From: Verrucomicrobiia bacterium
GTDB lineage: Bacteria > Verrucomicrobiota > Verrucomicrobiia > JADLBR01
Length of the DNA stretch: 45,718 nt
Assembly (NCBI GenBank): GCA_020847615.1
Contig: JADLBR010000085.1
Coordinates: 1-45,718 of the forward strand
Direction of reading: 5' to 3'
Shown here: piece after piece, positions 33,751-41,873 of the stretch
Numbering within the stretch: the stretch's first letter is position 1
Layout of the letters: every line of letters begins with the position of its first letter
Notes under the pieces: generated by a model
The model's database searches: none
The model's input: only the letters and a program-made list of their open reading frames with translations
What the model was told of the DNA's origin: nothing
Translations under genes and position numbers: made by a program

Positions 33751-35703
33751 TCAACGCCGCTTGTCGTGCGTGAGCGGGCCATTTGCCTGCCCGAGCGCGG
33801 TCGCCTTGCCGGAGGCATCCAGCAACTCGAAGGCGGCGACCGTGATCTCGCCGGGGGCGTTGCCGGGGTCGAGTCGGAGGGCGAAGAGCTTCGCCGGGGA
33901 GATCGCGATCGCGTAGTCGTGGAAGGCGCCGTCGTGTTTCATCGGGAAAGAGACGGAATCCTCCTTCTTGAAATTGCCCTTGGGGCCGCCGATGAAATAG
34001 ACGACGCCGGTGCCGCCGGCGGTGCTCTTGAGGCGCAGTCTTACGGTGAAGGGGCCTTTGGCGCCCGCGGGCAGGTCGCGCGTGCTGATCCACGCGTCGC
34101 CGCCGGTGGCGCGGATATGCAATGCGCCATCTCTTTCGGTGAGCTGCGCGTCCTTGCTGGCCTGCCAGCCGCCGGGGGATGCCTGCGTCGCCGCGCCCTT
34201 GGGTTTCTGTTTTCCCTCGAGTTCCGGGCGGTACTTCGCGGGGTCGAAAGCGGGGTTTGGGATGGGGACCACGGCCCCCGTGTCGGCCAGGAACTTCTCG
34301 ATGAGCCCGTCGAGTTCCGCGACCATTTCTGGCCTTTGGGCCGCGAGGTTGTTTTTTTCTCCGAGGTCATCGCGCAGGTTGAAGAGCATGTGGCGATGCT
34401 CGCCGCCGTCGCCGCCGTGGAAAATCCGGATCAATTTCCAGTCGCCGCGGTGCGCGGAGACGGCGGGCGGGAGCCAGTCGGGCACGCCGGGATTGTGCGG
34501 GAAGTACTGGAAGACGGCATCGCGGGAAAGCGCGCCGCCCCTGAGCGCGGGGAGGATGCTGGCGCCGTCGAAGCGCTGGCCGGGGGCGGGCTGGAGCCCG
34601 AGGCCCTCGAGCAGCGTGGGGTAGTAATCCTCGCTCTGGATGATGGCGTCGCTGCGGGATCCGGGGGCGGTGATCCCGGGCCAGGCGACGACGCAGGGGA
34701 CGCGCGTGCCGCCCTCGAACAGGGTGGCCTTGCCGCCGCGCAACGGGGCGTTGCTGGTCGGGGTGGTGCCATCGACCTCGTTGTACATGTTGCCGCCGTT
34801 GTCGGAGGTGAAGATGATGATGGTCCTGTCGGCCACGCCGAGCCGATCCAGCGCGTCCAGGAGCGTGCCTATGGCATCGTCGAGGCTCTCGACCATCGCC
34901 GCATAGGTCGGGCTCCGCTGCGGGTCGGCGGGGTTCACCCGCGCGCGATGTTTTTCGATCAGCGCCCTCTTCGCGTCAAAGGGCGCGTGCACGCTGAATT
35001 GCCAGTAGTTGACATAGAAGGGCGTATCCTTGCCGCGCGCCGCAACCTGCCTCTCCATCCAGCCGACGGCCTCCGCGGCCATGCGGTCCTCGATGTGTTC
35101 GCCGGGGGACTTCTCTTTGAAATCCTTGAACTTCCACGGCGCGACAAAGCTCCCCGCCGGCCCCGGGCCGGGATGATGCGGGATGTCCGAGTCGAATCCC
35201 TGCTGGAGCGGCGAATAAGGCTCGGGCCCCAGGTGCCACTTGCCGAAATGCGCGGTGGCGTAACCGGCGTCCTTCAGCGACTCGGCCAGTGTCCGGTACT
35301 CGGTCTTGAGCCTCGAGACGGGCGTGGGCTGTATGGCCTTCTGGTCTGGCGCGGCCGACTTGCCGGGTGTCGCCTCCAGCACGACCTGGGGCATGTGGCA
35401 GTTTGGCGTGGTGATGCCGGTGCGCGCGGGGCTAAGGCCGGTGAGAATGGCCGAGCGAGTGGGCGAGCAGAGCGGGCTGGCCGAGTACGCCCGCGCGAAG
35501 GTCATGCCGCGCTTCGCCAGGCGCTCGATGTTCGGCGTCTGGTAGAACCTGGTTGTCCCGTACAGGGTCGTGTCGCTCCAGCCGAGGTCATCGGCGAGGA
35601 TGAATAGGATATTGGGCCTGCCCTGCTCCGATGCGCCGGGCGCCGGGAGGAACCACGGAAGACACAATAGGATCGGTAGCAGGGAGGGGACTTTGGGTTT
35701 CAT
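33751..35703 (-). CDS. Secreted sulfatase with extra C-terminal beta domain
   Basis: 650 residues from the ATG at 35703, chosen because a signal peptide begins there ([19 protein letters not shown], cleavage near APGAS). The metal site [12 protein letters not shown] and CSPTR (Cys79, the formylglycine precursor) are present, as are [21 protein letters not shown] and [20 protein letters not shown]. The sulfatase domain ends near residue 485. About 130 further residues ([49 protein letters not shown]) form a jelly-roll-like domain that may bind glycan. It probably removes sulfate groups from a polysaccharide outside the cytoplasm. The araC regulator follows 31 bases downstream, making co-transcription likely. 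Confidence 0.94.
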   Translation of the reverse strand: MKPKVPSLLPILLCLPWFLPAPGASEQGRPNILFILADDLGWSDTTLYGTTRFYQTPNIERLAKRGMTFARAYSASPLCSPTRSAILTGLSPARTGITTPNCHMPQVVLEATPGKSAAPDQKAIQPTPVSRLKTEYRTLAESLKDAGYATAHFGKWHLGPEPYSPLQQGFDSDIPHHPGPGPAGSFVAPWKFKDFKEKSPGEHIEDRMAAEAVGWMERQVAARGKDTPFYVNYWQFSVHAPFDAKRALIEKHRARVNPADPQRSPTYAAMVESLDDAIGTLLDALDRLGVADRTIIIFTSDNGGNMYNEVDGTTPTSNAPLRGGKATLFEGGTRVPCVVAWPGITAPGSRSDAIIQSEDYYPTLLEGLGLQPAPGQRFDGASILPALRGGALSRDAVFQYFPHNPGVPDWLPPAVSAHRGDWKLIRIFHGGDGGEHRHMLFNLRDDLGEKNNLAAQRPEMVAELDGLIEKFLADTGAVVPIPNPAFDPAKYRPELEGKQKPKGAATQASPGGWQASKDAQLTERDGALHIRATGGDAWISTRDLPAGAKGPFTVRLRLKSTAGGTGVVYFIGGPKGNFKKEDSVSFPMKHDGAFHDYAIAISPAKLFALRLDPGNAPGEITVAAFELLDASGKATALGQANGPLTHDKRR

Positions 35704-35787
35704 GGCGATCTGGGGCCGGGCCTCCGGGGCGCGGGTGACGGTCATGATGCTGTGCCGAGGTGGGTCGATTGTCGATGCTCAATGACC

Positions 35788-35803
35788 CCCGCGGCGCCGC
35801 GGG
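35788..35803. promoter_or_regulatory. Perfect 16-base GC palindrome in the divergent region
   Basis: CCCGCGGCGCCGCGGG lies between the sulfatase start (35703, minus) and the NMT1-like gene (35871, plus). It may be an operator for either gene or a structural hairpin. No promoter could be placed with confidence. Confidence 0.4.
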
Positions 35804-35870
35804 ATTGGCGCGCGACTTTCGCATCGATTGCACCGGGGCTCGGATGTGGACAACGCGGTAGCGAGCGCCT

Positions 35871-36743
35871 ATGCGTGGGCTCATGCGGAGGGCCCGGATC
35901 GCGTTGCTGCGGGGCATATGCCAGACGCCGGCGTATGTGGCGCACGAGCGGGGGTTCTTCCGGGAAGAAGGGGTGGGCGTCGAGGTGGAGGTCGCCGCGA
36001 CCGCGTGGCTCGTGCCGCACTGGCTCACGGCGGGCGAATGCGAGTTTGCGGTGATGCCTTGGACCCGGGTGGCGTCGGCCCCGGGGCTCCCGTTTGTGCT
36101 GCTCGCGGGCTCGGGACAGGAGGAGGCGGCGATCGTCCTCCGACCGGGTGTTACCGAGGCGGGCGTCCGCAGCGCGGTGATCCCGTTGCGCGGCGGGATC
36201 AAGGATCTGACCGCGATGGGCCTGATCCGGTCGCTGGGTTGGCGGGATGTCGAGATCATCCGACAGCCGTCCGGGGACGGAGCGATCATCGCGTTCTTCG
36301 GGCAGGGGGCCGACGCGGCCTCCATGGTCGAGCCATACGCCACAATGATGGAGTCGATGGGGGTCGGGCGCGTGATCCGTCGCACCGGCGATCTCTGGAA
36401 GGGCGCGCCGGGTTGCTCGCTTGCCACCACCGCGGCCTTCAGGGCGCAGAGCCCGGAGATCGTGGCGAGCGTCGTGCGCGCCTTCGTTCGCGGCGCGGCA
36501 TTCGTTGCGGCGCATCCCGACGAGACCGCCTCCATCGCCGCGCGGTACATCGGCATCCACCCGCGGTTCATCCGGGAGGCGCTTGGGCGAAACTTGCCCT
36601 GCGTCGACGCGATCCGCCGCGATGATCCCATGCGGACCATCCTCCGGCTCATGGTCGAGCTCGGCTACATCGACACGATCCCGTCGGGCTTCATCGACCT
36701 GTCATTCCTGGATCGCGCCCAGGCGGAAAACCCGATAGGATAG
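35871..36743 (+). CDS. NMT1/THI5-like periplasmic-binding-fold protein without signal peptide
   Basis: 290 residues. The start is bounded: an in-frame stop (TAG, 35859-35861) lies three codons before the ATG, so no signal peptide can be hidden upstream. The first strand begins at once (RARIALLRGICQTPAYVAHE), followed by RGFFREEGVGVEVEVA, LTAGECEFAVMPW, AVIPLRGGIKDLTAMGLIRS and DAASMVEPYATMMES, all in the order of NMT1/SsuA-type binding proteins. A cytoplasmic location would be unusual for an ABC-transporter partner; a metabolic or sensing role, as in Thi5/NMT1, is possible. The 3' end overlaps the convergent nicotianamine-synthase-like gene by 42 bases. Ligand unknown. Confidence 0.8.
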   Translation: MRGLMRRARIALLRGICQTPAYVAHERGFFREEGVGVEVEVAATAWLVPHWLTAGECEFAVMPWTRVASAPGLPFVLLAGSGQEEAAIVLRPGVTEAGVRSAVIPLRGGIKDLTAMGLIRSLGWRDVEIIRQPSGDGAIIAFFGQGADAASMVEPYATMMESMGVGRVIRRTGDLWKGAPGCSLATTAAFRAQSPEIVASVVRAFVRGAAFVAAHPDETASIAARYIGIHPRFIREALGRNLPCVDAIRRDDPMRTILRLMVELGYIDTIPSGFIDLSFLDRAQAENPIG

Positions 36744-37550
36744 CATGAACCGGCCGCGCGGGGCCGCGGATGCGGCCAGCGGCTCAAATCGCGCGGGGAG
36801 CGCGCCGAGGACGCTTTCGAAGAGCAGCGTCCCGGGGCCCGATGGTTCCCGGAGGATCACGAGCGCGCCGGGGCCAGCCGTCGCGGCGATCCGTTCCACG
36901 ACCGCCCCGCGCGGGGCCGCGAAGACGGAGCAGCAGATGAGGTCGAAGCCCGCATAGTCAAAAGCGCGCGCGTCGCCGCCGACGATGCGGATGCGGTCCT
37001 GAAAGCCGCAAGCGCAGACCAGTTCGCGCGCCATCCGGAGCGCAGCGCTATCGTGATCGAGGCCGACGAGTTCCGGGATCGCCGTCTGGTCATGCAGGCA
37101 GAACAGGCTGTCCGGCACGGGCCCGCAACCGACCATGATGGCCCGCCGGCAGCCCGAGAAGTCACAGAGATCCAGGGTCTCGCCCATGCGGGCGTACGCG
37201 CCCCACGGCTGGGCGCGGAGGAGCGGCCCCGGCGAAGTGGGCGACTTCTGGCTCGAGAACTCCTTCATGAGCGAGGCATGGGTCCGCGACTCCATCGCCC
37301 AAGTGAATCGCAGGACGCGGGGCGCAAAGAAGGGACGGTTTGCCGCAACCTCGCCCATCCTCTCAATCTCCGCCCAGGCCATCGCATCGTCCGAAGCCCG
37401 GACGAATCCGAGAAACTCGTCCATGGTCGCGAGGAATGTGTCATCCCCGGGTTCCGCGGTGGATCGCTCGAGCGCTTCGCGGAACCCCCGGACCCGATCG
37501 AGGAGAAGCCGCGCGCGTGCCGCGATGGGGCGGGGCGCGTCGCCCATCAT
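36702..37550 (-). CDS. Nicotianamine-synthase-like (CntL/NAS family) enzyme
   Basis: 282 residues from the ATG at 37550, which has AGAGG at good spacing; the frame is open further upstream, but that part overlaps decayed sequence. N-terminal helices (ARARLLLDRVRGFREALERS) precede a Rossmann-like methyltransferase fold: MVGCGPVPDSL (about 139-149), corresponding to the GSGPLPLTS loop of plant NAS, then VGLDHDSAALRMARELV, DYAGFDLICCSVFAAPRG and GALVILREPSGPGTLLFES. NAS and bacterial CntL transfer aminobutyrate units from SAM to build metal-binding nicotianamine or opine metallophores. No opine dehydrogenase (CntM) or exporter is visible nearby, so the product is uncertain. The family call is by fold and key loops and should be confirmed by profile search. 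Confidence 0.72.
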   Translation of the reverse strand: MMGDAPRPIAARARLLLDRVRGFREALERSTAEPGDDTFLATMDEFLGFVRASDDAMAWAEIERMGEVAANRPFFAPRVLRFTWAMESRTHASLMKEFSSQKSPTSPGPLLRAQPWGAYARMGETLDLCDFSGCRRAIMVGCGPVPDSLFCLHDQTAIPELVGLDHDSAALRMARELVCACGFQDRIRIVGGDARAFDYAGFDLICCSVFAAPRGAVVERIAATAGPGALVILREPSGPGTLLFESVLGALPARFEPLAASAAPRGRFMLSYRVFRLGAIQE

Positions 37551-37558
37551 GCGTGGGG

Positions 37559-37645
37559 CCTCTGGCGATACGCGCCCGGCGAGCCGCTCGCGATCTGGCG
37601 GAAGATCTTGGCGAAGCACTGGCTTGATCCAAAGTCGCAGGCCCC
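37559..37645 (-). pseudogene. Remnant of an AraC-family C terminus
   Basis: The minus-strand frame encodes ACDFGSSQCFAKIFRQIASG then SPGAYRQR, the second HTH and tail of an AraC-type regulator. The rest of the HTH domain and the sensor domain are missing, and the frame upstream makes no sense. It lies directly before the nicotianamine-synthase-like start. Confidence 0.65.
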
Positions 37646-37701
37646 GTCGGCCCGATGGGTGCGGACGTGGTCCCGACAGATCGGCGGCTGGGGGCGCATG
37701 G

Positions 37702-37911
37702 TCACCGGCCCACGCAACATATCGAGCGACTTCGCGCGGGGATCTCGCATAGGATATGACCGTTGCCGGGGAAATGTCCAGTCGCGGCGATCGGGAATTC
37801 CTCATCCACGAGTGCGCCGTCGATCCAGAGTTCCAATTTCGGGTCGCTCAGGGTGACGACGATTGCGCGCCAGTCGGTTGGGCCGACGCGGCCGATGAAA
37901 ACAGGGCCGCC
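37702..37911 (-). pseudogene. In-frame continuation of the LamG domain beyond a stop codon
   Basis: After the TAA at 37914-37912 the same frame reads GGPVFIGRVGPTDWRAIVVT, LSDPKLELWIDGALVDEEFP and on to a TGA at 37704-37702. The first 45 residues are a convincing LamG/concanavalin segment and the last 15 are not. This looks like a nonsense mutation in, and later decay of, the upstream gene's 3' end. Confidence 0.65.
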
Positions 37912-40878
37912 TTACCGCGGCAGCGCCACGGCCTCCGACACGCGCAGGGGCCGATCGTAGAGCCGGAGGCGGGTCACGCGGAAGCCCGGCCCTTGGCCGA
38001 CGCTCAGGGTCCCGGGCCCCTCGCCAAATCCCATCATGCGTCGGGAAAATCGGCCCCAGCCGCGGTCGCCCGCCGCGCCGCCGTCGCAGAGTCGGCCATC
38101 GACCAGCGCCAGGATGAGATTGGGTCCGCCATCGACGATGAAACTGACATGGTGGTCGCGCCCGGTCGCCAAGAGCCCGGGGTCGGTGGCCCAGCCCTCA
38201 GGGCGATTCAGGCCGTCGTCCACATCGATCCGCAGCGCGCCACCGTCGGCGGTCGTCACGGCCCATCCGCGCCCCGCCTCGGTCCGGCAACTCGCCACTT
38301 GCTGGCCGGGATGAAGATCGTCGAACCGGACCACGAGGTCGACGGAAAAGCCGCCGTGCAACAGGTCGGGCAGTTGCACGGGTTTGGAGGCATTGCCCCG
38401 GCGACAGTCGCCCTCGTCCAGTGCGATGACCAGCCCCTCTTTGGGCGGATCCTTGCGCGCGCCCTGATTCCAGAGCCCGTCCAGCATTGTGGGATCCAAT
38501 TGGAAGATGCGGGCGTCCTCCTTGTCGGTGGTCGTCACCCAGAAGCGTCCGCCCTCCTCGATGAAATCGGGATAGCTCATGCCGATCCCGCGGACGGGCA
38601 GATCGAATCCGTACATCAGCACCTCGGGCTGCGACCAGCGGATGATGCCATCCAGTTCTCTCCCTGCGGCAAGCCATACGACGTCGCGCGGGCGATAGAT
38701 GGCGGTCGGCCCGTCCGGCCTCGAATTGTGGAACCAGAGCAGATAGCGCCCATCCGAGGTGCGGAACGGCCGACAACAGGCCAGGGGGTGCCTGATGGGC
38801 CGGCCGCCGGGCTCATAGGTCGCCGGTCCGCGCGCCGGCCAGGTGCGCCCGCCATCGCGGCTGTAGCCATGGCACGCGTGGCCCGCGGTGGTGCGCCAGA
38901 TGCAGAAGAGGCCGCCGTTGGCCAGGGGCGTGATGATGTGCTCCTCCTGCATGTCGCTGTCGACATCGTTCGCGCGGATGCCCTCGTCGCCCGCCGGGAG
39001 CATCTCCCAGCGGATCTTCGCCGGGTCGCCCTCGGATTGGAGATTGTCGGACCGGAACACGAAGCCCTGGCCCCGGCCGCGGCCTTTCGGCGCGTACCGC
39101 GTGTAGGAGACGAGGACATCCTTCCCGACATCCATCGGCGGGCACACGCTCCAGCCGCCGGTGCCGCCGAATTCCCGGTCCAGGCCGATCTCGCGGACCG
39201 GCACCGGATATCGCTCCGGCGACCAGGTTTCCCCGAGGTCGTCCGAATACTTGAAAAAGAACCCGACGGGCGATCGTCGGTCGATCGGCTCGTTACGCAA
39301 ATTGTAGAAAACGTAGACCCTGCCGGTGGGCGCGGCATACAGCGTGGCCCACGAGGGCTGGCGCATGCCATCCCGCGGCTCGATGGCGTAGCGCGGTTGC
39401 TCCCACGTCCGCCCATGGTCGCGGCTGCGCGTGACCACGAGGGTGCGGTCCTTGCCGCTTTCCGCGATGGCGCTGGTGGTGATGACGCAGAGCCACGAGC
39501 CGTCGCGGCACTTCACCACGTACGGCTGGTCGTTGTAGCCATTGCGGAAGATGAGCATGCCGTTCTCGAAGTGGCGCGGATCGGGTGTCTCCGCGTAGCG
39601 AAAATCCAGATAGCGTCCCAGTTCCTCCGCCTCCTCCGGGGAGGGCGCCCGATCGTAGATGATGAGCTCCGAGAGCATCCCATCGAAACGCGGCTTGCCG
39701 TCGGACCACCGCGCGTCGAGCGGGGGGATCTCGCGCGCGATCCGGGCGCGCGCGTCGCCCGCATCGCGGATGGCGGCGTACGCGGCACCCCCCGCCGGCG
39801 GTCGCCACCCGCCGAAGTCCAGGCCGGCGGATTCCCCGGCGAAGCTCACGGCGGGGCGGCCATTGATCTCCCTGGGGACGAGGACGGGGCGGCGCCGCGG
39901 GTCGGGTTGCGCCGCGCCGTGATCGCGCCCGCTCTCATCCGGCCATCGATCCAACCCGCGGCCGCCCTTTGGAGCGTCGAGGGATCCGGCGTTCAACCAC
40001 AGCGCCATTCCCTTCGTGGGCGGTGCGGGCACCCGCTTCAGCCGATACTTCCTCGCGAGATACTCCTCGACTTGCAGCACTTCCACGGCGCTGAGCGGCC
40101 GATCGTACGCGATGATCTCGGCGACGCGTCCCCGGTAAAAGCGGCCCGGCTTGCCCGCCCTGGCATCGCCGCCCTGCCCGAGGGTGTACCCGGTGCCGGG
40201 AAATCCCGGCGGGTTCTTGTCGGCGATTGCCGCGGCCACGTCTTGGCCGCCCACCCGCACCCTCATCCCCCCGGGTGCGGGCGCATCGCGCAGGAACCCA
40301 TAGATATGAAAACCCACCTGCGGAGATGGCGGCGTGGGCTCCATCAGTTGCCATGCCCTCTCGGGCGCGTAATACAGGCTGGCCACGAAGATGGGTTCGT
40401 GGTCTCCATTTCGGAACCCGAACGCATACTTGGTCGCGCCCCCGCGAAACGAGTCATCATCGCCGCCAAAGAGCGTGCGCCAGTAGCTGCCGCCCGGGGT
40501 CTGTGCCGCGTTCTCGGCCACGGCGTACACCGTCGCCCGCGGCCCGATCTTCAGCCAGGGCACATCGAGGAAATCATCTTTTCCGTCGAAATCTACGGCG
40601 GCTTGGCCGCCGATCGACGGGACCGAGCGGATCCAACGCGGGCGACGCCCCGCGGCGGGCTGCGCGGCGTTCCCCGGGGCGCCCGGCGCGCGATTCTCCC
40701 AAGTCGCGATGGCATCCGACCCATCCCTGTCGCCGGGCGCGTCGGCCCGCAACCAGAGCAGCAGCCCATCGGCCGGGATCTCGGCCGCCGCGCCGGCGCC
40801 GCCCGCGTTAGCGCCGCACCCCAACGAGGTCAAAACGCCCAGCGCGAGCGCGGACGCCCAACGCCCTCCACGACCCAT
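37912..40878 (-). CDS. LamG-containing sialidase-type propeller lipoprotein
   Basis: 988 residues from the ATG at 40878, whose signal ends in a lipobox (LGVLTSLGC), so it is probably lipid-anchored. Two concanavalin/LamG-like domains come first (about 30-280 and 285-420, with LLLWLRAD, IIAYDRPLSAVEV, MALWLNAGSL, LIIYDRAPSPEEAEEL). A sialidase-fold propeller follows with Asp boxes SRDHGRTW (39403-39426), SDDLGETW (39223-39246) and SRDGGRTW (38839-38862). A third LamG-like domain begins near residue 740 and is cut by the stop TAA at 37912. It probably binds or cleaves glycans at the cell surface; catalytic residues were not assigned. The sequence after the stop is still LamG-like in the same frame, so the present C terminus may be truncated. 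Confidence 0.85.
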   Translation of the reverse strand: MGRGGRWASALALGVLTSLGCGANAGGAGAAAEIPADGLLLWLRADAPGDRDGSDAIATWENRAPGAPGNAAQPAAGRRPRWIRSVPSIGGQAAVDFDGKDDFLDVPWLKIGPRATVYAVAENAAQTPGGSYWRTLFGGDDDSFRGGATKYAFGFRNGDHEPIFVASLYYAPERAWQLMEPTPPSPQVGFHIYGFLRDAPAPGGMRVRVGGQDVAAAIADKNPPGFPGTGYTLGQGGDARAGKPGRFYRGRVAEIIAYDRPLSAVEVLQVEEYLARKYRLKRVPAPPTKGMALWLNAGSLDAPKGGRGLDRWPDESGRDHGAAQPDPRRRPVLVPREINGRPAVSFAGESAGLDFGGWRPPAGGAAYAAIRDAGDARARIAREIPPLDARWSDGKPRFDGMLSELIIYDRAPSPEEAEELGRYLDFRYAETPDPRHFENGMLIFRNGYNDQPYVVKCRDGSWLCVITTSAIAESGKDRTLVVTRSRDHGRTWEQPRYAIEPRDGMRQPSWATLYAAPTGRVYVFYNLRNEPIDRRSPVGFFFKYSDDLGETWSPERYPVPVREIGLDREFGGTGGWSVCPPMDVGKDVLVSYTRYAPKGRGRGQGFVFRSDNLQSEGDPAKIRWEMLPAGDEGIRANDVDSDMQEEHIITPLANGGLFCIWRTTAGHACHGYSRDGGRTWPARGPATYEPGGRPIRHPLACCRPFRTSDGRYLLWFHNSRPDGPTAIYRPRDVVWLAAGRELDGIIRWSQPEVLMYGFDLPVRGIGMSYPDFIEEGGRFWVTTTDKEDARIFQLDPTMLDGLWNQGARKDPPKEGLVIALDEGDCRRGNASKPVQLPDLLHGGFSVDLVVRFDDLHPGQQVASCRTEAGRGWAVTTADGGALRIDVDDGLNRPEGWATDPGLLATGRDHHVSFIVDGGPNLILALVDGRLCDGGAAGDRGWGRFSRRMMGFGEGPGTLSVGQGPGFRVTRLRLYDRPLRVSEAVALPR

Positions 40879-41060
40879 CCGCCGGACCTGGCCCAACCAA
40901 AACAGCATAACGATGTGCATTCTTGCACCGCCCGGTGGCCGTTGGGTATGTCCCAAAACGCAAAATCTGTGCCCTTTTGCGAATGCCGTAGCCGATCTCA
41001 CGCCCTGGCCACCCGCCAGCTTAGGGTCAGACATCATGCCCGGCGCGGCGGGCGCCACCG

Positions 41061-41166
41061 GGGCCGAAAATGTAGCCGAAGCCGTGAGGCCTTGGCGGCC
41101 AAACGCTTACGCGTTCGGCTACAGCAATTGCGTTCGGCTACGGGAGGTGCCGCGGCAATTTTTGAG
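41061..41166 (+). repeat. R1 three-way-junction repeat, copy E, with internal duplication
   Basis: Outer arms GTAGCCG (41072-41078) / CGGCTAC (41116-41122), hairpin AACGC-TTAC-GCGTT (41102-41115), tail GGCAATTTTTGAG. The right arm GCGTTCGGCTAC is repeated at 41130-41141 after an AGCAATT spacer. Confidence 0.85.
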
Positions 41167-41194
41167 CCGGCCCGCGGGCCGACCCCCTTTCGGC

Positions 41195-41227
41195 TTGCAA
41201 TAAAACTAAAAAGACGTATATAGTTTT
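41195..41227 (+). promoter_or_regulatory. tetR promoter and probable operator
   Basis: TTGCAA (41195-41200), 18 bases, TATAGT (41219-41224). The inverted repeat AAAACTA (41202-41208) / TAGTTTT (41221-41227) spans the promoter and would suit binding by the encoded TetR dimer. The ATG at 41229 is only 5 bases after the -10, so the transcript would be leaderless or nearly so. Confidence 0.6.
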
Positions 41228-41228
41228 C

Positions 41229-41873
41229 ATGGTTTTAACGGGTGCGGCCGGGTCGGCGCGCGGGCGCGTGGTGGAGTACGCGCGCGGTGTATTTCTCCGG
41301 GAGGGTTTCCGGCGGATCACGATGGACGAGATCGCGGCTGGGATGGGGATCAGCAAGCGGACGCTGTACGAGGCGGTGCCCTCGAAGGAGGCGCTGGTGG
41401 GCGAGGTGCTGGACGCGCAGATCGCGCGGGTGTCTGGTCTGGCGCAGCGCGTGGTGGGGGACCGGTCGCTGCCCTATCGGCGCAAGGTGGAGGAATTCCT
41501 GCTGGTGCTGGCGCGGGCGATCTCGGCGGTGAGCCCGGCATTCCTGGGCGACCTGAAGCGCCTGACTCCCGGGCTGTATGCGCGGTTCCAGCGAATGCGG
41601 GAGGAGAACGTGCTGCGGATTTTCAAGGGCATGATCGTCGAGGGGAAAGAATCGGGGCATCTGCGGGACGGCGTGGAGCCGGTGCTTGCGGCGGAGGCCT
41701 TTTTTCACGCGCTGCGCGGGCTGACCGATCCGGAGGTGATGGGGCGATTGCAGATCGTCCCGGAGATCGCCTTCCGGCACACGCTGGATCTATTCTTGCA
41801 CGGGATGCTGCGCGGGAGCCCGGGCCGGGCGTCGCGTCAGAAGGCCCGGTCCAAAAGGGGGGAGGCGCGATGA
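41229..41873 (+). CDS. TetR-family repressor of the adjacent efflux operon
   Basis: 214 residues. The N-terminal HTH is standard: YARGVFLREGFRRITMDEIA, AGMGISKRTLYEAVPSKEAL (about 17-56). The C-terminal helical domain (60-195) has no specific ligand signature. The last 15 residues are strongly basic (RASRQKARSKRG). It lies first in an operon with HlyD, ABC ATPase and ABC-2 permease genes, the layout of the E. coli cecR-ybhGFSR drug-efflux locus. The stop overlaps the HlyD start by 4 bases. It presumably represses its own operon by binding the inverted repeat at 41202-41227 until a toxic ligand binds. Confidence 0.92.
   Translation: MVLTGAAGSARGRVVEYARGVFLREGFRRITMDEIAAGMGISKRTLYEAVPSKEALVGEVLDAQIARVSGLAQRVVGDRSLPYRRKVEEFLLVLARAISAVSPAFLGDLKRLTPGLYARFQRMREENVLRIFKGMIVEGKESGHLRDGVEPVLAAEAFFHALRGLTDPEVMGRLQIVPEIAFRHTLDLFLHGMLRGSPGRASRQKARSKRGEAR

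Larger units (their letters stand above)
40879..41228. other. Divergent intergenic region before tetR
   Basis: 350 bases with R1 copy E (41061-41166) and the tetR promoter/operator (41195-41227). The part at 40879-41060 shows no gene or clear motif and should contain the promoter of the lipoprotein gene. Confidence 0.7.

Noticed and set aside
33766-35607. Plus-strand frame of about 613 codons opposite the second sulfatase
   Set aside because: Shadow; the minus strand carries the sulfatase motifs.
37551-37805. N-terminal extension of the nicotianamine-synthase-like gene
   Set aside because: The 85 extra codons are Arg/Pro-rich and overlap the AraC and LamG remnants in other frames; the ATG at 37550 has a ribosome site.
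37756-41223. Plus-strand frame of over 1,100 codons opposite the LamG/sialidase gene
   Set aside because: It crosses the R1 repeat and the divergent intergenic region and encodes Arg/Ala/Pro-rich noise, while the minus strand has Asp boxes and a lipobox.
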